The translations under genes and the position numbers were made by a program. The notes beneath the pieces are model-generated. The model was not told where the DNA came from. It saw only the letters and a list, made by a program, of their open reading frames with translations, and searched no databases. Below are positions 41,052 through 48,701 of a stretch of DNA of 64,000 nt, one piece after another. The stretch's first letter is position 1. The number at the start of each line of letters is the position of its first letter. Source of the DNA: an uncultured Sphingomonas sp. (GTDB lineage Bacteria > Pseudomonadota > Alphaproteobacteria > Sphingomonadales > Sphingomonadaceae); the NCBI RefSeq assembly GCF_913776855.1, contig NZ_CAJYQD010000014.1, positions 62,001-126,000 on the forward strand. The letters run 5' to 3'.

Positions 41052-41494
41052 CACGCTCGGTCGTCTTTGGACCAGGACGGGTCGTAACCCTTCGTCTTCA
41101 TTCGATGGCGATGTCTTAGCGTTCCGAGCAAAATGAGAATAAGCGTAGGATACGCGCTCATCGCATGCAGGATCAGATAGACGTCCCGATAGTAGAGCGG
41201 CGCGTACCAGATTGCCAATTGCAGCAGTAAGCTGACGATCAGGATCGCGGCTAGCCATAGGAGCCAAAACCTCTCCGCCAGCAATGCCAGCGTCACAATA
41301 ACTAAAGTGAGAATTGTATCGACGGCGAAAACGCCTACCTCTCGGCCGCCGAAGATGCGATGCGACGCAACTGCAGCGGTGGCGAAAACGGCAACCACGA
41401 TTGCCGCCATCGCCAGCCGCTCTGGCGCACCGCCTCGACTAAAGCTCCACACGGAGACCGTCAGCAGGGTCGCTAGATAGAGGTAGGCATTCAC
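41051..41494 (-). CDS. Multi-pass membrane protein (147 aa)
   Basis: A 147-aa protein with about four transmembrane helices (LYLATLLTVSVWSF; LAMAAIVVAVFATAAVA; TILTLVIVTLALL with FWLLWLAAILIVSLLLQLAIW; AYPTLILILLGTL) and a basic cytoplasmic tail. I do not recognise the family. It is coupled by overlap to the MarR-like gene and follows the 115-aa gene by 15 bp, so the cassette is likely a unit. Confidence 0.7.
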   Translation of the reverse strand: MNAYLYLATLLTVSVWSFSRGGAPERLAMAAIVVAVFATAAVASHRIFGGREVGVFAVDTILTLVIVTLALLAERFWLLWLAAILIVSLLLQLAIWYAPLYYRDVYLILHAMSAYPTLILILLGTLRHRHRMKTKGYDPSWSKDDRA

Positions 41495-41509
41495 GCTTGT
41501 CGATCGACG

Positions 41510-41857
41510 TCAGGCAACCAGCGACAGCGATTGCTTGATGGGTTCAGGGTCGCCGGTCGTGGGAAAGATATCGCCATGGGACGTCGGCTCGAAGAATTCG
41601 TGTTCGACGCCGATCTCGTGCATCCGCTTGTGACACCGCCCCAGATGAGCGCGGGCCTCGACCGTGAGCATCATCGCCTTCACGGCGTCAGTCAGCGGCG
41701 CTTGAATGATCCCGAACTTCAGTTGCAGTTGCCGACGATCGGCTACCAGGGACTGTACCATGGTCGCGGCGGAAACGATGGCGTCGTCTGCGGACTGCTC
41801 GGCGGTGAGCAGGCCATGCGTAATATCTGTAATGACCGGATGGAGCGGCTTAACCAT
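41510..41857 (-). CDS. Unknown helical protein (115 aa)
   Basis: A 115-aa soluble, mostly helical protein (AEQSADDAIVSAATMVQSLVADRRQLQLKFGI; MLTVEARAHLGRCHKRMHEIGVEH). No domain is recognised. It lies 20 bp after the membrane-anchored LuxR-type regulator and 15 bp before the membrane protein. Its context suggests a role in the same regulatory unit. Confidence 0.7.
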   Translation of the reverse strand: MVKPLHPVITDITHGLLTAEQSADDAIVSAATMVQSLVADRRQLQLKFGIIQAPLTDAVKAMMLTVEARAHLGRCHKRMHEIGVEHEFFEPTSHGDIFPTTGDPEPIKQSLSLVA

Positions 41858-41877
41858 CGCGAAACCCCCTGTTCAGG

Positions 41878-42369
41878 TTATGGGCGCAGGTTCGTGAAGA
41901 TGGACACGAGGCCTACGGCAGCAACAACCGACATGGCGAGCGCGACGCAAAGCGCCACGACCATACCAACGATCATGAGCAGGCGACGTCCGAGCCCTAA
42001 CTCGTGAGGCGCGATCACCCGCTCTAGATACAGCATCCGGGAGACCCATCCCCCTGACGCTGCCGGCTCCAGCTGCGAAACCACGGTTGCCCCGGCAGTG
42101 ACTTCGCCCTCAACCCGATCAATTTCACCGGTATGTTCGGTGGGGGTAGCTTCCTTACGGTCGGCGTCGGACGAGCGGAGTATTCGAGCGGCCTCCTTTC
42201 TATTGCGTGCGCCCAGTTTCTGACGGGCATCCGCGAGGTAGCCGTTCACGGTTGCGGGTGAGATGCCAAGCTCAGCAGCAATCTGACCCGTATCGAAATG
42301 CAGGGCGACGAGTTCAAGGCACCGGCGCTCGCGCGGCGTGAGACGGGATAAGGCATCTGATTCGGGCAC
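41878..42369 (-). CDS. Membrane-anchored LuxR-type HTH regulator
   Basis: A 163-aa protein with a GerE/LuxR DNA-binding domain at residues 9-63 (LTPRERRCLELVALHFDTGQIAAELGISPATVNGYL, LGARNRKEAARIL). A flexible linker and a C-terminal hydrophobic segment (about 128-158, RLLMIVGMVVALCVALAMSVVAAVGLVSIF) follow. This is a tail-anchored transcription factor without a receiver domain. The start is GTG at 42369. It is the first gene of the cassette. It may sense the membrane or be released by proteolysis. Confidence 0.75.
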   Translation of the reverse strand: MPESDALSRLTPRERRCLELVALHFDTGQIAAELGISPATVNGYLADARQKLGARNRKEAARILRSSDADRKEATPTEHTGEIDRVEGEVTAGATVVSQLEPAASGGWVSRMLYLERVIAPHELGLGRRLLMIVGMVVALCVALAMSVVAAVGLVSIFTNLRP

Positions 42370-42846
42370 AGGTGTTCATACCGCCATATCGGACCAAACC
42401 AACGTCCCGCAGCTGGATCAATCGGTCGGTCGGTCGCCGCACAAATTGCGTGAACCGAAGTAAGTGCAGCGATTGCCGACCCGAATTGCGCGCTATTCCC
42501 CCCGCCTCGCCCGCGCTCTTTTCGTGGCGCTTTTGACGCATGGACCGCACCGCCGGTCCCCTAGGGTGAAACAGCGGCTGATCGCCGCGAATTGGGCGCG
42601 CCCGTGCGACGCAGATCGACGCAGCCAGCGTGCCCGCGCGCGCGACGGCTGCAATTCGGGTGGCACGGGTCGTGCTCGTCCCCGTCGCTAAGCCATCGGA
42701 GCGGCGCGAGCCGCTCCGACCGACGGTCGCCGAGGGCGTGTCGGATGGGGGCGGGTGTGCCGTGTGAAGGGGAGGGGACAATCAAATCAGCGTATCGCGT
42801 AGCGATTCCTCTTCAATCTTGATTCTACCAGCGGGTAGTCGGCAAA
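42370..42846. other. Intergenic region between the LuxR-TM gene and the HTH gene
   Basis: These 477 bp hold no gene I can support, as all frames are short or arginine-rich shadows. It must contain the cassette's promoter. A small dyad, CTACC-AGC-GGTAG, lies near 42825-42838. It is shorter than the Ogr-like sites and has a different spacer. Confidence 0.5.
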
Positions 42847-43674
42847 CTATGAACTCGCACTAGACACAAGGCCGTCGCGCTGATCGATCGAAGCGCTCAT
42901 CCGCGATAGGATGGCCGCCAGCTCCGGGTTCAACGGCGTGGCCGGCCGAGCCGGCATTGCGCCCCCTCGCAGCTTCTTCAGGGCGATCGTCAAAAGGTTC
43001 TGGAACGTCGACTTCGCCTCGGTAACCAGCTGCACCGCCCAGTCGAAGTAATAGGCGTTGGATGTCTGCTCCAGCTGGGGACCTGCATTGCCCTCCGCCC
43101 CTTCCTTGGTCTTCGTACGTCGGACCCAGCTGACGAACCCAAACCGCTTCAGTCTGGCGAGCGACGCCTTTACGAAGCCGAGGCTCTTGCCCGTCTCGGC
43201 CGCGATCGTGGCGTAGCTTGGGAATAGCTGACCGGTCAGGTGGTTGTACCGATCGAGCAGATACCAGAGGATTGCGCGATCATCGCCGTGCAGCCGTTCG
43301 CTGGTCGGCGTGACGTCTTCGCGCGTGCCGGCGCGCCGGTCAGCGCGCGCTTGGCGCAGGTCGATGCTATGCGCGCGGTATAGCCGATCGAATGCGCCGA
43401 GCGCTGCGCCTCTGATGGCCGCCCAGTGCTTGCGGCTACCGCCACCATGACGATGCTGGCGCCAGGGCTGCGCCTTCGGCGAGGTCTCGTGATAGCTGTC
43501 GCGGCGTACGGGGTCCGTCGCCCCGCGGTCCTTCCGGAAACCTGAAGTGCGGTGCAAAACTTCCGCTGCCAGACCGCCGAACGCAGTTCGGTTGCGGTTT
43601 GGAAACGACCCGTAAGTCTTTGATTTTGGCACGCCAAATATATCCCGGATCGGGAAACGGGCTAAACTTCTCAA
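42847..43674 (-). CDS. HTH protein near attR, candidate replication initiator
   Basis: A 275-aa frame. Residues about 135-205 are a winged helix-turn-helix typical of RepA-like or phage replication proteins (DRAILWYLLDRYNHLTGQLFPSYATIAAETGKSLGFVKASLARLKRFGFVSWVRR). The N-terminal 60 residues look low-quality, so the true start is probably internal and I cannot fix it. As no P2-type gpA is present, this is the only candidate for replication, by elimination. It lies just inside attR. Confidence 0.6.
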   Translation of the reverse strand: MRSLARFPIRDIFGVPKSKTYGSFPNRNRTAFGGLAAEVLHRTSGFRKDRGATDPVRRDSYHETSPKAQPWRQHRHGGGSRKHWAAIRGAALGAFDRLYRAHSIDLRQARADRRAGTREDVTPTSERLHGDDRAILWYLLDRYNHLTGQLFPSYATIAAETGKSLGFVKASLARLKRFGFVSWVRRTKTKEGAEGNAGPQLEQTSNAYYFDWAVQLVTEAKSTFQNLLTIALKKLRGGAMPARPATPLNPELAAILSRMSASIDQRDGLVSSASS

Positions 43675-43688
43675 TGGGTTATGGCGGT

Positions 43689-43739
43689 ATCATAATCCTG
43701 GGGTCGGGGGTTCAAATCCCTCCTTCGCTACCACCCGCC
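43689..43739 (+). repeat. attR: 51-bp copy of the tRNA-Met 3' end
   Basis: A perfect copy of 4073-4123, giving a tRNA fragment from the anticodon to CCA plus six bases. It has no 5' half, so it is not a second tRNA. It marks the right prophage border. Confidence 0.93.
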
Positions 43740-43855
43740 GCAGCGTGCGCGCTTAAAAACATCGGTAATTTCTTCATCGGACGTTCAGATTGTCCGAACT
43801 CGCGAGCGCTTCGTTCGTTGATGGTTAACGACATCAGCGAGAGAGGATAGCCGCC

Positions 43856-43990
43856 ATGCCGATCGTTGCCCCCCTTCACCCGATTCTGGTCCGCGACGAG
43901 CGGGATCGCCCGCCCCGGATGGCGGGCCTTCTGTACGGATTGCTCCTCGCCCTCCCGCTCTGGGCGGTAATCCTGATGGTCGCGCTCTAG
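43856..43990 (+). CDS. Small single-pass membrane protein (44 aa)
   Basis: A 44-aa host protein with a soluble start (MPIVAPLHPILVRDERDRPPRM) and one transmembrane helix (GLLYGLLLALPLWAVILMVAL) to the C-terminus. GAGAGGAT 6 bp before the ATG is a good ribosome binding site. It lies 111 bp upstream of trxB, between attR and that gene. The function is unknown. Confidence 0.6.
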   Translation: MPIVAPLHPILVRDERDRPPRMAGLLYGLLLALPLWAVILMVAL

Positions 43991-44101
43991 GCGCTGCGGT
44001 CGCTGGTCGCGTGGGTTGCGTGGTGCAGGACGTTCCCCATGTTGCGTTCGACCCCGCGACCGGCATAGACGTGCCGCTCGCTTCGAACGGAATTTGATCT
44101 C

Positions 44102-45073
44102 ATGGCTGTTACGCACCACACCCGTATGCTCGTCCTCGGTTCGGGGCCGGCCGGCCTGTCCGCTGCCATTTACGGCGCACGGGCGGGTATGGAGCCGATC
44201 GTGGTGCAGGGCATCCAGCCTGGTGGCCAGTTGATGACGACGACCGATGTCGAAAACTATCCGGGCTTCCGCGATGTGGTGCAGGGGCCTTGGCTGATGG
44301 GCGAGATGCAGGCCCAGGCCGAGCATGTCGGTACGCGGATGATGTGGGACACGATCGTCGATGTCGATGTGACCCGCCGTCCGTTCCGCCTGACCGGCGA
44401 CAGCGGCGATGTGTATGAGGGCGAGGTGCTGGTGATCGCCACCGGGGCACAGGCGCGATGGCTTGGCCTCGACAGCGAGGAATTGCTGAAGGGCAAGGGC
44501 GTGTCGGCCTGTGCGACCTGCGACGGATTCTTCTATCGCGGCAAGAAGGTCGCGGTAATCGGCGGCGGCAATACCGCGGTCGAGGAGGCGCTGTACCTGA
44601 CCAACCACAGCGACGACGTAACGATCATCCACCGCCGCGACAGCTTCCGCGCCGAGCGCATCCTTCAACAGCGGCTGTTCGCCAGCGAGAAGATCAGCGT
44701 GCTGTGGAACAAGCAGGTCGAGCGCTTCGTCGGTGGCGGCGACCCGCATGGGCTGGTCGGGATCGAGTTGAAGGACACGGTAACCGGCGAACTGTCGATG
44801 CTGGAAGTCGATGGCGGCTTTGTCGCGATCGGCCACCATCCGGCGACCGAATTGTTCCGCGGGCATATCGCGCTGGATGACGACGGTTATATCGCCGTCG
44901 AGACGGGATCGACGCGGACCAGCGTGCCAGGCGTGTTCGCGTGCGGCGACGTGATGGACAAGACATATCGGCAGGCGGTGACGGCAGCGGGCACCGGTTG
45001 CATGGCGGCACTGGACGCCGAACGCTTCCTGCAGGCGGTGGAGTTTGCCGACGTAGCCGAAGCCGCCGAGTGA
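44102..45073 (+). CDS. trxB: Thioredoxin-disulfide reductase
   Basis: A 323-aa FAD/NADPH flavoprotein that reduces thioredoxin. The FAD-binding site is GSGPAGLSAAIYGARAG (about residue 12). The redox CATC lies at about residue 138. The NADPH site is VIGGGNTAVEEA with HRRDSFRA. The C-terminal FAD contact is FACGDVMDKTYRQAVTAAGTGCMAALDAE. The full length is typical. It is probably transcribed alone or with the 44-aa gene upstream, and it converges with the aldo/keto reductase. Confidence 0.97.
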   Translation: MAVTHHTRMLVLGSGPAGLSAAIYGARAGMEPIVVQGIQPGGQLMTTTDVENYPGFRDVVQGPWLMGEMQAQAEHVGTRMMWDTIVDVDVTRRPFRLTGDSGDVYEGEVLVIATGAQARWLGLDSEELLKGKGVSACATCDGFFYRGKKVAVIGGGNTAVEEALYLTNHSDDVTIIHRRDSFRAERILQQRLFASEKISVLWNKQVERFVGGGDPHGLVGIELKDTVTGELSMLEVDGGFVAIGHHPATELFRGHIALDDDGYIAVETGSTRTSVPGVFACGDVMDKTYRQAVTAAGTGCMAALDAERFLQAVEFADVAEAAE

Positions 45074-45106
45074 CCGCTCGCCGGGCGCAGTGCCCGGCGA
45101 GGTGTC

Positions 45107-46063
45107 TCATACGCCCGCGTCGGTCAGGCGCGCGAGCTGATTGGGTGTGAGCGTCAGTTCCCACGCGCCGACCAGTTCCTCCAGTTGTTCGACGCTGGTA
45201 GCGCTGGCGATCGGGGCCACGACGCCCTTCTGTGCTGCCAGCCACGCCAAGGCGATCTGGGGCAGGGTCGCGCCGGTTTCGGCGGCGACGGCGTCCATTG
45301 CCGCGAGGACGGTCGCCCCCTTGCCCGCCAGCAGATCGGCCATTCCGCCGCCGCGCACGCTTTTCGACAGGTCGGCGGTCGAACGATATTTGCCGGTGAG
45401 GAAACCGGCGGCGAGGCCATAGTAGGGGGCGACCCCGATATTATGTTCGACGCACAGATTCTGCAGCTCGCCCTCAAATTTGTGGCGGCTGACAAGATTA
45501 TATTCGGGCTGCAGCGCGTGGAATCGAGGCAGCCCCTCCAACGTCGCAAGGTCCAGCGCCGATTTCAGCCGTATCGCGCGGAAATTGGACGCGCCCAGCA
45601 CGCGTACCTGCCCCGCATCGATCAGCCGCCCGAACGCCGCCAGATAGTCGGCTTGCGGCGTGTCATCGTCATCCTGATGCGCGTAGTAGAGATCGATATG
45701 ATCGGTGCCGAGCCGGCGCAGCGAGGCCTCTGCCGCCGCCGCGATACGGGCGGGGGCCAGCTTCGCACCACCTTCGCCCGGGAACATGCCAACCTTGGTA
45801 GCGATCAACACCTGATCGCGCTTGCCGGACCGGCGCAGCCACTCGCCGATGATCGTTTCCGATTCGCCACCCGCATGACCATCGACCCATGCTGAATAGA
45901 CGTCGGCGGTGTCGATCATCGTGCCACCCCGATCGACGAACGCGTCGAGGATACGGAAGCTGGCGTCGCGATCGACCGTCCAGCCAAACACATTGCCGCC
46001 CAGAATCATCGGCGGTGTTGCCAACTCGGTCGCGCCCAGCGCGCGGCGGGGGGTGTCGGTCAT
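45107..46063 (-). CDS. Aldo/keto reductase
   Basis: A 318-aa NADPH-dependent oxidoreductase, TIM barrel. The tetrad residues are visible: Asp and Tyr in DTADVYSAW, Lys in IATKVG and His in YYAHQDD. The C-terminal cofactor segment APIASATSVEQLEEL is present. It resembles the YajO/Tas-type subfamily, and the substrate is unknown. Its start overlaps the small lipoprotein stop by 4 bp. Confidence 0.9.
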   Translation of the reverse strand: MTDTPRRALGATELATPPMILGGNVFGWTVDRDASFRILDAFVDRGGTMIDTADVYSAWVDGHAGGESETIIGEWLRRSGKRDQVLIATKVGMFPGEGGAKLAPARIAAAAEASLRRLGTDHIDLYYAHQDDDDTPQADYLAAFGRLIDAGQVRVLGASNFRAIRLKSALDLATLEGLPRFHALQPEYNLVSRHKFEGELQNLCVEHNIGVAPYYGLAAGFLTGKYRSTADLSKSVRGGGMADLLAGKGATVLAAMDAVAAETGATLPQIALAWLAAQKGVVAPIASATSVEQLEELVGAWELTLTPNQLARLTDAGV

Positions 46064-46254
46064 GGTCGTTCCTTCGGGTCGGGGGCGATGGCGTGGGCGT
46101 CCAGCGCAGCATTGTCGAGCATGGCGGCGGCGTCGTTGAGTGCCGCTGCCTCGTCCTGTGTCACGCCGCCGGGGGCCGATCGGTCGTCAGACCTGCTGCA
46201 TCCAACGAGCAGCAGCGCGGCGAGCATGGGGGCGAGAGATGGGGCGGGGCGCAT
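46060..46254 (-). CDS. Small predicted lipoprotein (64 aa)
   Basis: A 64-aa protein with a lipobox LLVGC (APMLAALLLVGCSRSDD) and an acidic, alanine-rich mature part (QDEAAALNDAAAMLDNAALDAHAIAPDP). It is coupled to the aldo/keto reductase by a 4-bp overlap. The function is unknown. Confidence 0.75.
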   Translation of the reverse strand: MRPAPSLAPMLAALLLVGCSRSDDRSAPGGVTQDEAAALNDAAAMLDNAALDAHAIAPDPKERP

Positions 46255-46273
46255 CGATGATCTCCAAACGAAA

Positions 46274-46307
46274 AAGGCCGTGTCCCGTTGCGTCGGGACA
46301 CGGCCTT
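46274..46307 (-). terminator. Rho-independent terminator
   Basis: A perfect 14-bp stem (AAGGCCGTGTCCCG) with a 6-base loop, followed on the minus strand by TTTTTCGTTT. It lies 20 bp after the stop of the 113-aa lipoprotein gene. It may also limit transcription in the other direction. Confidence 0.9.
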
Positions 46308-46327
46308 GTTTCCTTACGCGGACGCGA

Positions 46328-46669
46328 TCAGCGCTTCAGGTCGCGCCCGGCGTTTTCCAGTGCTTCACCAGTCTCGCGCTGCGCGTTCTGGGTTGCCGCA
46401 TCGACCTTTGCCGCGCCACGATCGATCGCTGCACCGGCGCGATCGGTCGCGTTCTCAATCTTGTCGCCAGCACGGTCGGCGGCGTTTTCGGCGGCGCCGA
46501 AGGCGCGGTCACCAGCGGTCTTCACGTCGGTGACGGCTTCACCCATGGTCGCGTTCACGTCGGCGGCAACGGCATCGGCCGCCTCGCCGGTTTCGTTCTG
46601 CGCCTTCTGGCTGCAGGCACCGATCGAAAATGCGGCGGCGGCGAGCGGCAGCAGAATGAGCTTCTTCAT
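46328..46669 (-). CDS. Repeat-containing lipoprotein (113 aa)
   Basis: A 113-aa protein with lipobox IGAC (MKKLILLPLAAAAFSIGACSQ) and an amphipathic Ala/Asp repeat (AENAADRAGDKIENATDRAGAAIDRGA), giving 11-residue-like helices as in LEA/YtxH-type stress proteins. I start at ATG 46669, since upstream sequence lacks a signal. It has its own terminator and is probably a monocistronic envelope protein. Confidence 0.8.
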   Translation of the reverse strand: MKKLILLPLAAAAFSIGACSQKAQNETGEAADAVAADVNATMGEAVTDVKTAGDRAFGAAENAADRAGDKIENATDRAGAAIDRGAAKVDAATQNAQRETGEALENAGRDLKR

Positions 46670-46769
46670 GGCGGTTTCCCTTCCGTTATGATCGGGCGCC
46701 CAACGCGCGAGCGCTTCCGCGGTTGCATCGTACGATCGGCGATCATCGCAGCGTATCATCGATTGACCT

Positions 46770-46791
46770 GATATAAAGATTTCTTTATATC
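46770..46791 (+). promoter_or_regulatory. Operator dyad GATATAAAG-N4-CTTTATATC (SahR-like)
   Basis: A perfect 9-bp inverted repeat with spacer ATTT, ending 8 bp before the regulator's ATG. It overlaps the only AT-rich stretch, so it likely covers the promoter. It fits autoregulation by the ArsR-type protein, as reported for SahR of Proteobacteria. Confidence 0.75.
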
Positions 46792-46798
46792 AAAAATC

Positions 46799-47752
46799 AT
46801 GGCAACGGCCCTCGACATATTGCGCGCGGCAAGCGACGCGACCCGCCTGCGGGTTCTGGGGCTGTTGCGGTCGATGGAACTGTCGGTCGGCGAACTTGCG
46901 CAGGTGCTGGAACAGAGCCAGCCGCGTGTCAGCCGGCACATCAAAATCTTGTGCGATGCCGGACTGACGGTCCGTCGCAAGGAAGGCAGCTGGGTCTTCG
47001 TCGCGCTGGGTGAGCCGGCGCTGGTCGCGCCGCTGCTCGACGCGCTGGATGCATGGGCGGCAAATGATGATGCGTGGCGCGATGCCGATGGCGCGCGACT
47101 GGCCGAGGTTCGGGCCGATCGAGCGGCCGCCGCGGCGGCATGGTTCGAGGCCCATGCCGGCGAATGGGATGCGATCCGGTCGCTGCATGTCGCCGAGGAA
47201 CAGGTCGAACGGGCGATGCTGGCGGCGCTGGGTGGCGCCAGGATCGGCTTGCTGGTCGACATCGGCACCGGCACGGGGCGGATGCTCGAACTCTTCGCAC
47301 CCCAGGCGGATCAGGCGATCGGCATCGATCGGTCGTCGGAAATGCTTCGGCTGGCGCGGGCCAAGCTTACCGAGCGTGGGCTAGACCATGCCGAGTTGCG
47401 ACAGGCCGATATTCAGGCTTTGCCGCTCGGCGCCGGCGCGGCGGATGCGGCGGTACTGCACCATGTGTTGCATTTCGTGCAGCATCCTGGTGCCGCAATC
47501 GCGGAGGCGGCACGCGTGCTGCGGCCCGGTGGGCGGTTGCTGATCTGCGACTTCGCGCCGCACGAACGCGAGGAACTGCGGGTGCGCGATGCCCATGCGC
47601 GGTTGGGTTTTTCCGACGAACAGATGCGCGGATGGTTCGCCGATGCCGGGCTGGCGCCGGTGTCGATCGAGACGCTGGGCGGCGGCGAGCTTACCGTGAA
47701 GCTGTGGATGGCGCGGCGCGCCTATGACGTACAAGAGGTGAAGGCGGCATGA
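46799..47752 (+). CDS. ArsR-family regulator fused to a methyltransferase domain (SahR-like)
   Basis: A 317-aa fusion. Residues 1-90 are an ArsR winged helix (ASDATRLRVLGLLRSMELSVGELAQVLEQSQPRVSRHIKIL). Residues 135-290 are a class I SAM-dependent methyltransferase fold (LLVDIGTGTGRMLELFAPQADQAIGIDRSSEML; ADAAVLHHVLHFVQHP; LRPGGRLLICDF). It heads the metF-metH operon and overlaps metF by 4 bp. Such regulators are thought to sense S-adenosylhomocysteine and repress methionine genes. No metal-binding Cys motif is seen. Confidence 0.85.
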   Translation: MATALDILRAASDATRLRVLGLLRSMELSVGELAQVLEQSQPRVSRHIKILCDAGLTVRRKEGSWVFVALGEPALVAPLLDALDAWAANDDAWRDADGARLAEVRADRAAAAAAWFEAHAGEWDAIRSLHVAEEQVERAMLAALGGARIGLLVDIGTGTGRMLELFAPQADQAIGIDRSSEMLRLARAKLTERGLDHAELRQADIQALPLGAGAADAAVLHHVLHFVQHPGAAIAEAARVLRPGGRLLICDFAPHEREELRVRDAHARLGFSDEQMRGWFADAGLAPVSIETLGGGELTVKLWMARRAYDVQEVKAA

Positions 47753-48690
47753 CTCCCACGATTTCCGATCTCGAAGAGGCGCGCCGCGCGCTCGACGCGC
47801 CGCTGTTCGCCGACCTGGCGGGCGATTGCGCCGTCAGTTTCGAATTCTTCCCGCCCAAGACCGAGAAGATGGAAGCTGCGCTATGGGAAACGGTACGCGC
47901 GCTGGAGCCGCTGGCACCGAAGTTTGTCAGTGTCACCTATGGCGCGGGTGGATCGACCCGCGAACGGACCCATGCGACCGTCGCCCGCATCGCCCGCGAA
48001 ACGTCGATGCCCGCCGCCGCGCACCTGACCTGTGTCGAGGCGAGCCGCGCGGAGATCGATCAGGTCGCGCAGGAATATTGGGCGGCCGGTGTGCGTCACA
48101 TCGTCGCGCTGCGTGGCGATCCGCCGACGATGGGGCAGAAGTTCGTCGCCCATCCCGACGGCTATGAGAATGCAGCGGCGCTGGTCGCGGGTCTGCAGAA
48201 GTTGCACCCGTTCGAGATTTCGGTTGCTGCCTATCCCGAATGCCATCCGGATTCGGCGCATCAGGCGGCTGATCTCGATAATCTGAAGCGCAAGATGGAC
48301 GCCGGAGCGACGCGGGCGATTACCCAGTTCTTCTTCACGCCCGAGGCATTCTTCCGCTTCCGCGATGCTGCCGCGGCGGCGGGCATCACCGCCGATCTGG
48401 TGCCGGGCATCCTCCCGGTGTCGAACGTGGCACAGGTGCGCAAGTTCGCCGGAATGTGCGGCGCGTCGATCCCGGCATGGATGGATCGGTTGTTCGAGGG
48501 GCTGGACGATCATCCCGGTGCGCGTGCGCTGGTGGCGGCGACCGTCGCTGCGGAAATGTGCCGCAAGCTCTATGCCGGCGGGGTGCGCGACTTCCATTTC
48601 TACACGCTGAACCGTGCCGAACTGTCCTACGCCATCTGCCATCTGCTGGGGCTTCGGCCGAAGGCGACGCCGGTCGCTGCGGCGGCCTGA
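47749..48690 (+). CDS. metF: Methylenetetrahydrofolate reductase
   Basis: A 313-aa FAD enzyme that reduces 5,10-methylene-THF to 5-methyl-THF for methionine synthesis. Signature FEFFPPKTEKME (about residue 28), YGAGGSTRERT, HLTCVEASR and ITQFFFTPEAFFRF are visible. It overlaps the regulator and is followed 11 bp later by metH part 1. Length and motifs are normal. Confidence 0.96.
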   Translation: MTPTISDLEEARRALDAPLFADLAGDCAVSFEFFPPKTEKMEAALWETVRALEPLAPKFVSVTYGAGGSTRERTHATVARIARETSMPAAAHLTCVEASRAEIDQVAQEYWAAGVRHIVALRGDPPTMGQKFVAHPDGYENAAALVAGLQKLHPFEISVAAYPECHPDSAHQAADLDNLKRKMDAGATRAITQFFFTPEAFFRFRDAAAAAGITADLVPGILPVSNVAQVRKFAGMCGASIPAWMDRLFEGLDDHPGARALVAATVAAEMCRKLYAGGVRDFHFYTLNRAELSYAICHLLGLRPKATPVAAAA

Positions 48691-48701
48691 AGGGAACTGC
48701 C

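Larger units (their letters stand above)
4073..43739. mobile_element. P2-like (Peduovirus-type) prophage integrated in tRNA-Met
   Basis: The element spans perfect 51-bp att repeats and would give a circle of 39,616 bp. It has an integrase next to attL, a repressor/Cro-like switch, a CII-like protein, an Ogr-type activator, and a full P2-type contractile-tail virion set (Q P O N M L X, lysis, R S J I H V W FI FII E E' T U D). I see no disrupted structural gene, so it may be functional. Non-P2 additions include cargo at 9.2-16.0 kb, a spike/hydrolase pair, a transglutaminase-like tail-operon protein and a regulatory cassette at the right end. I recognise no P2 gpA-type replication initiator. 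Confidence 0.95.

Noticed and set aside
42825..42838. Dyad CTACC-AGC-GGTAG as a fifth Ogr site
   Set aside because: The half-sites and spacer length differ from the other four, and it is not at the right distance from a late gene.
43689..43739. Second tRNA-Met gene
   Set aside because: Only the 3' part is present, with no D-arm or 5' acceptor strand. It is the attR copy.
43712..44866. 384-residue minus-strand frame over trxB and attR
   Set aside because: Shadow of trxB, low-complexity composition.
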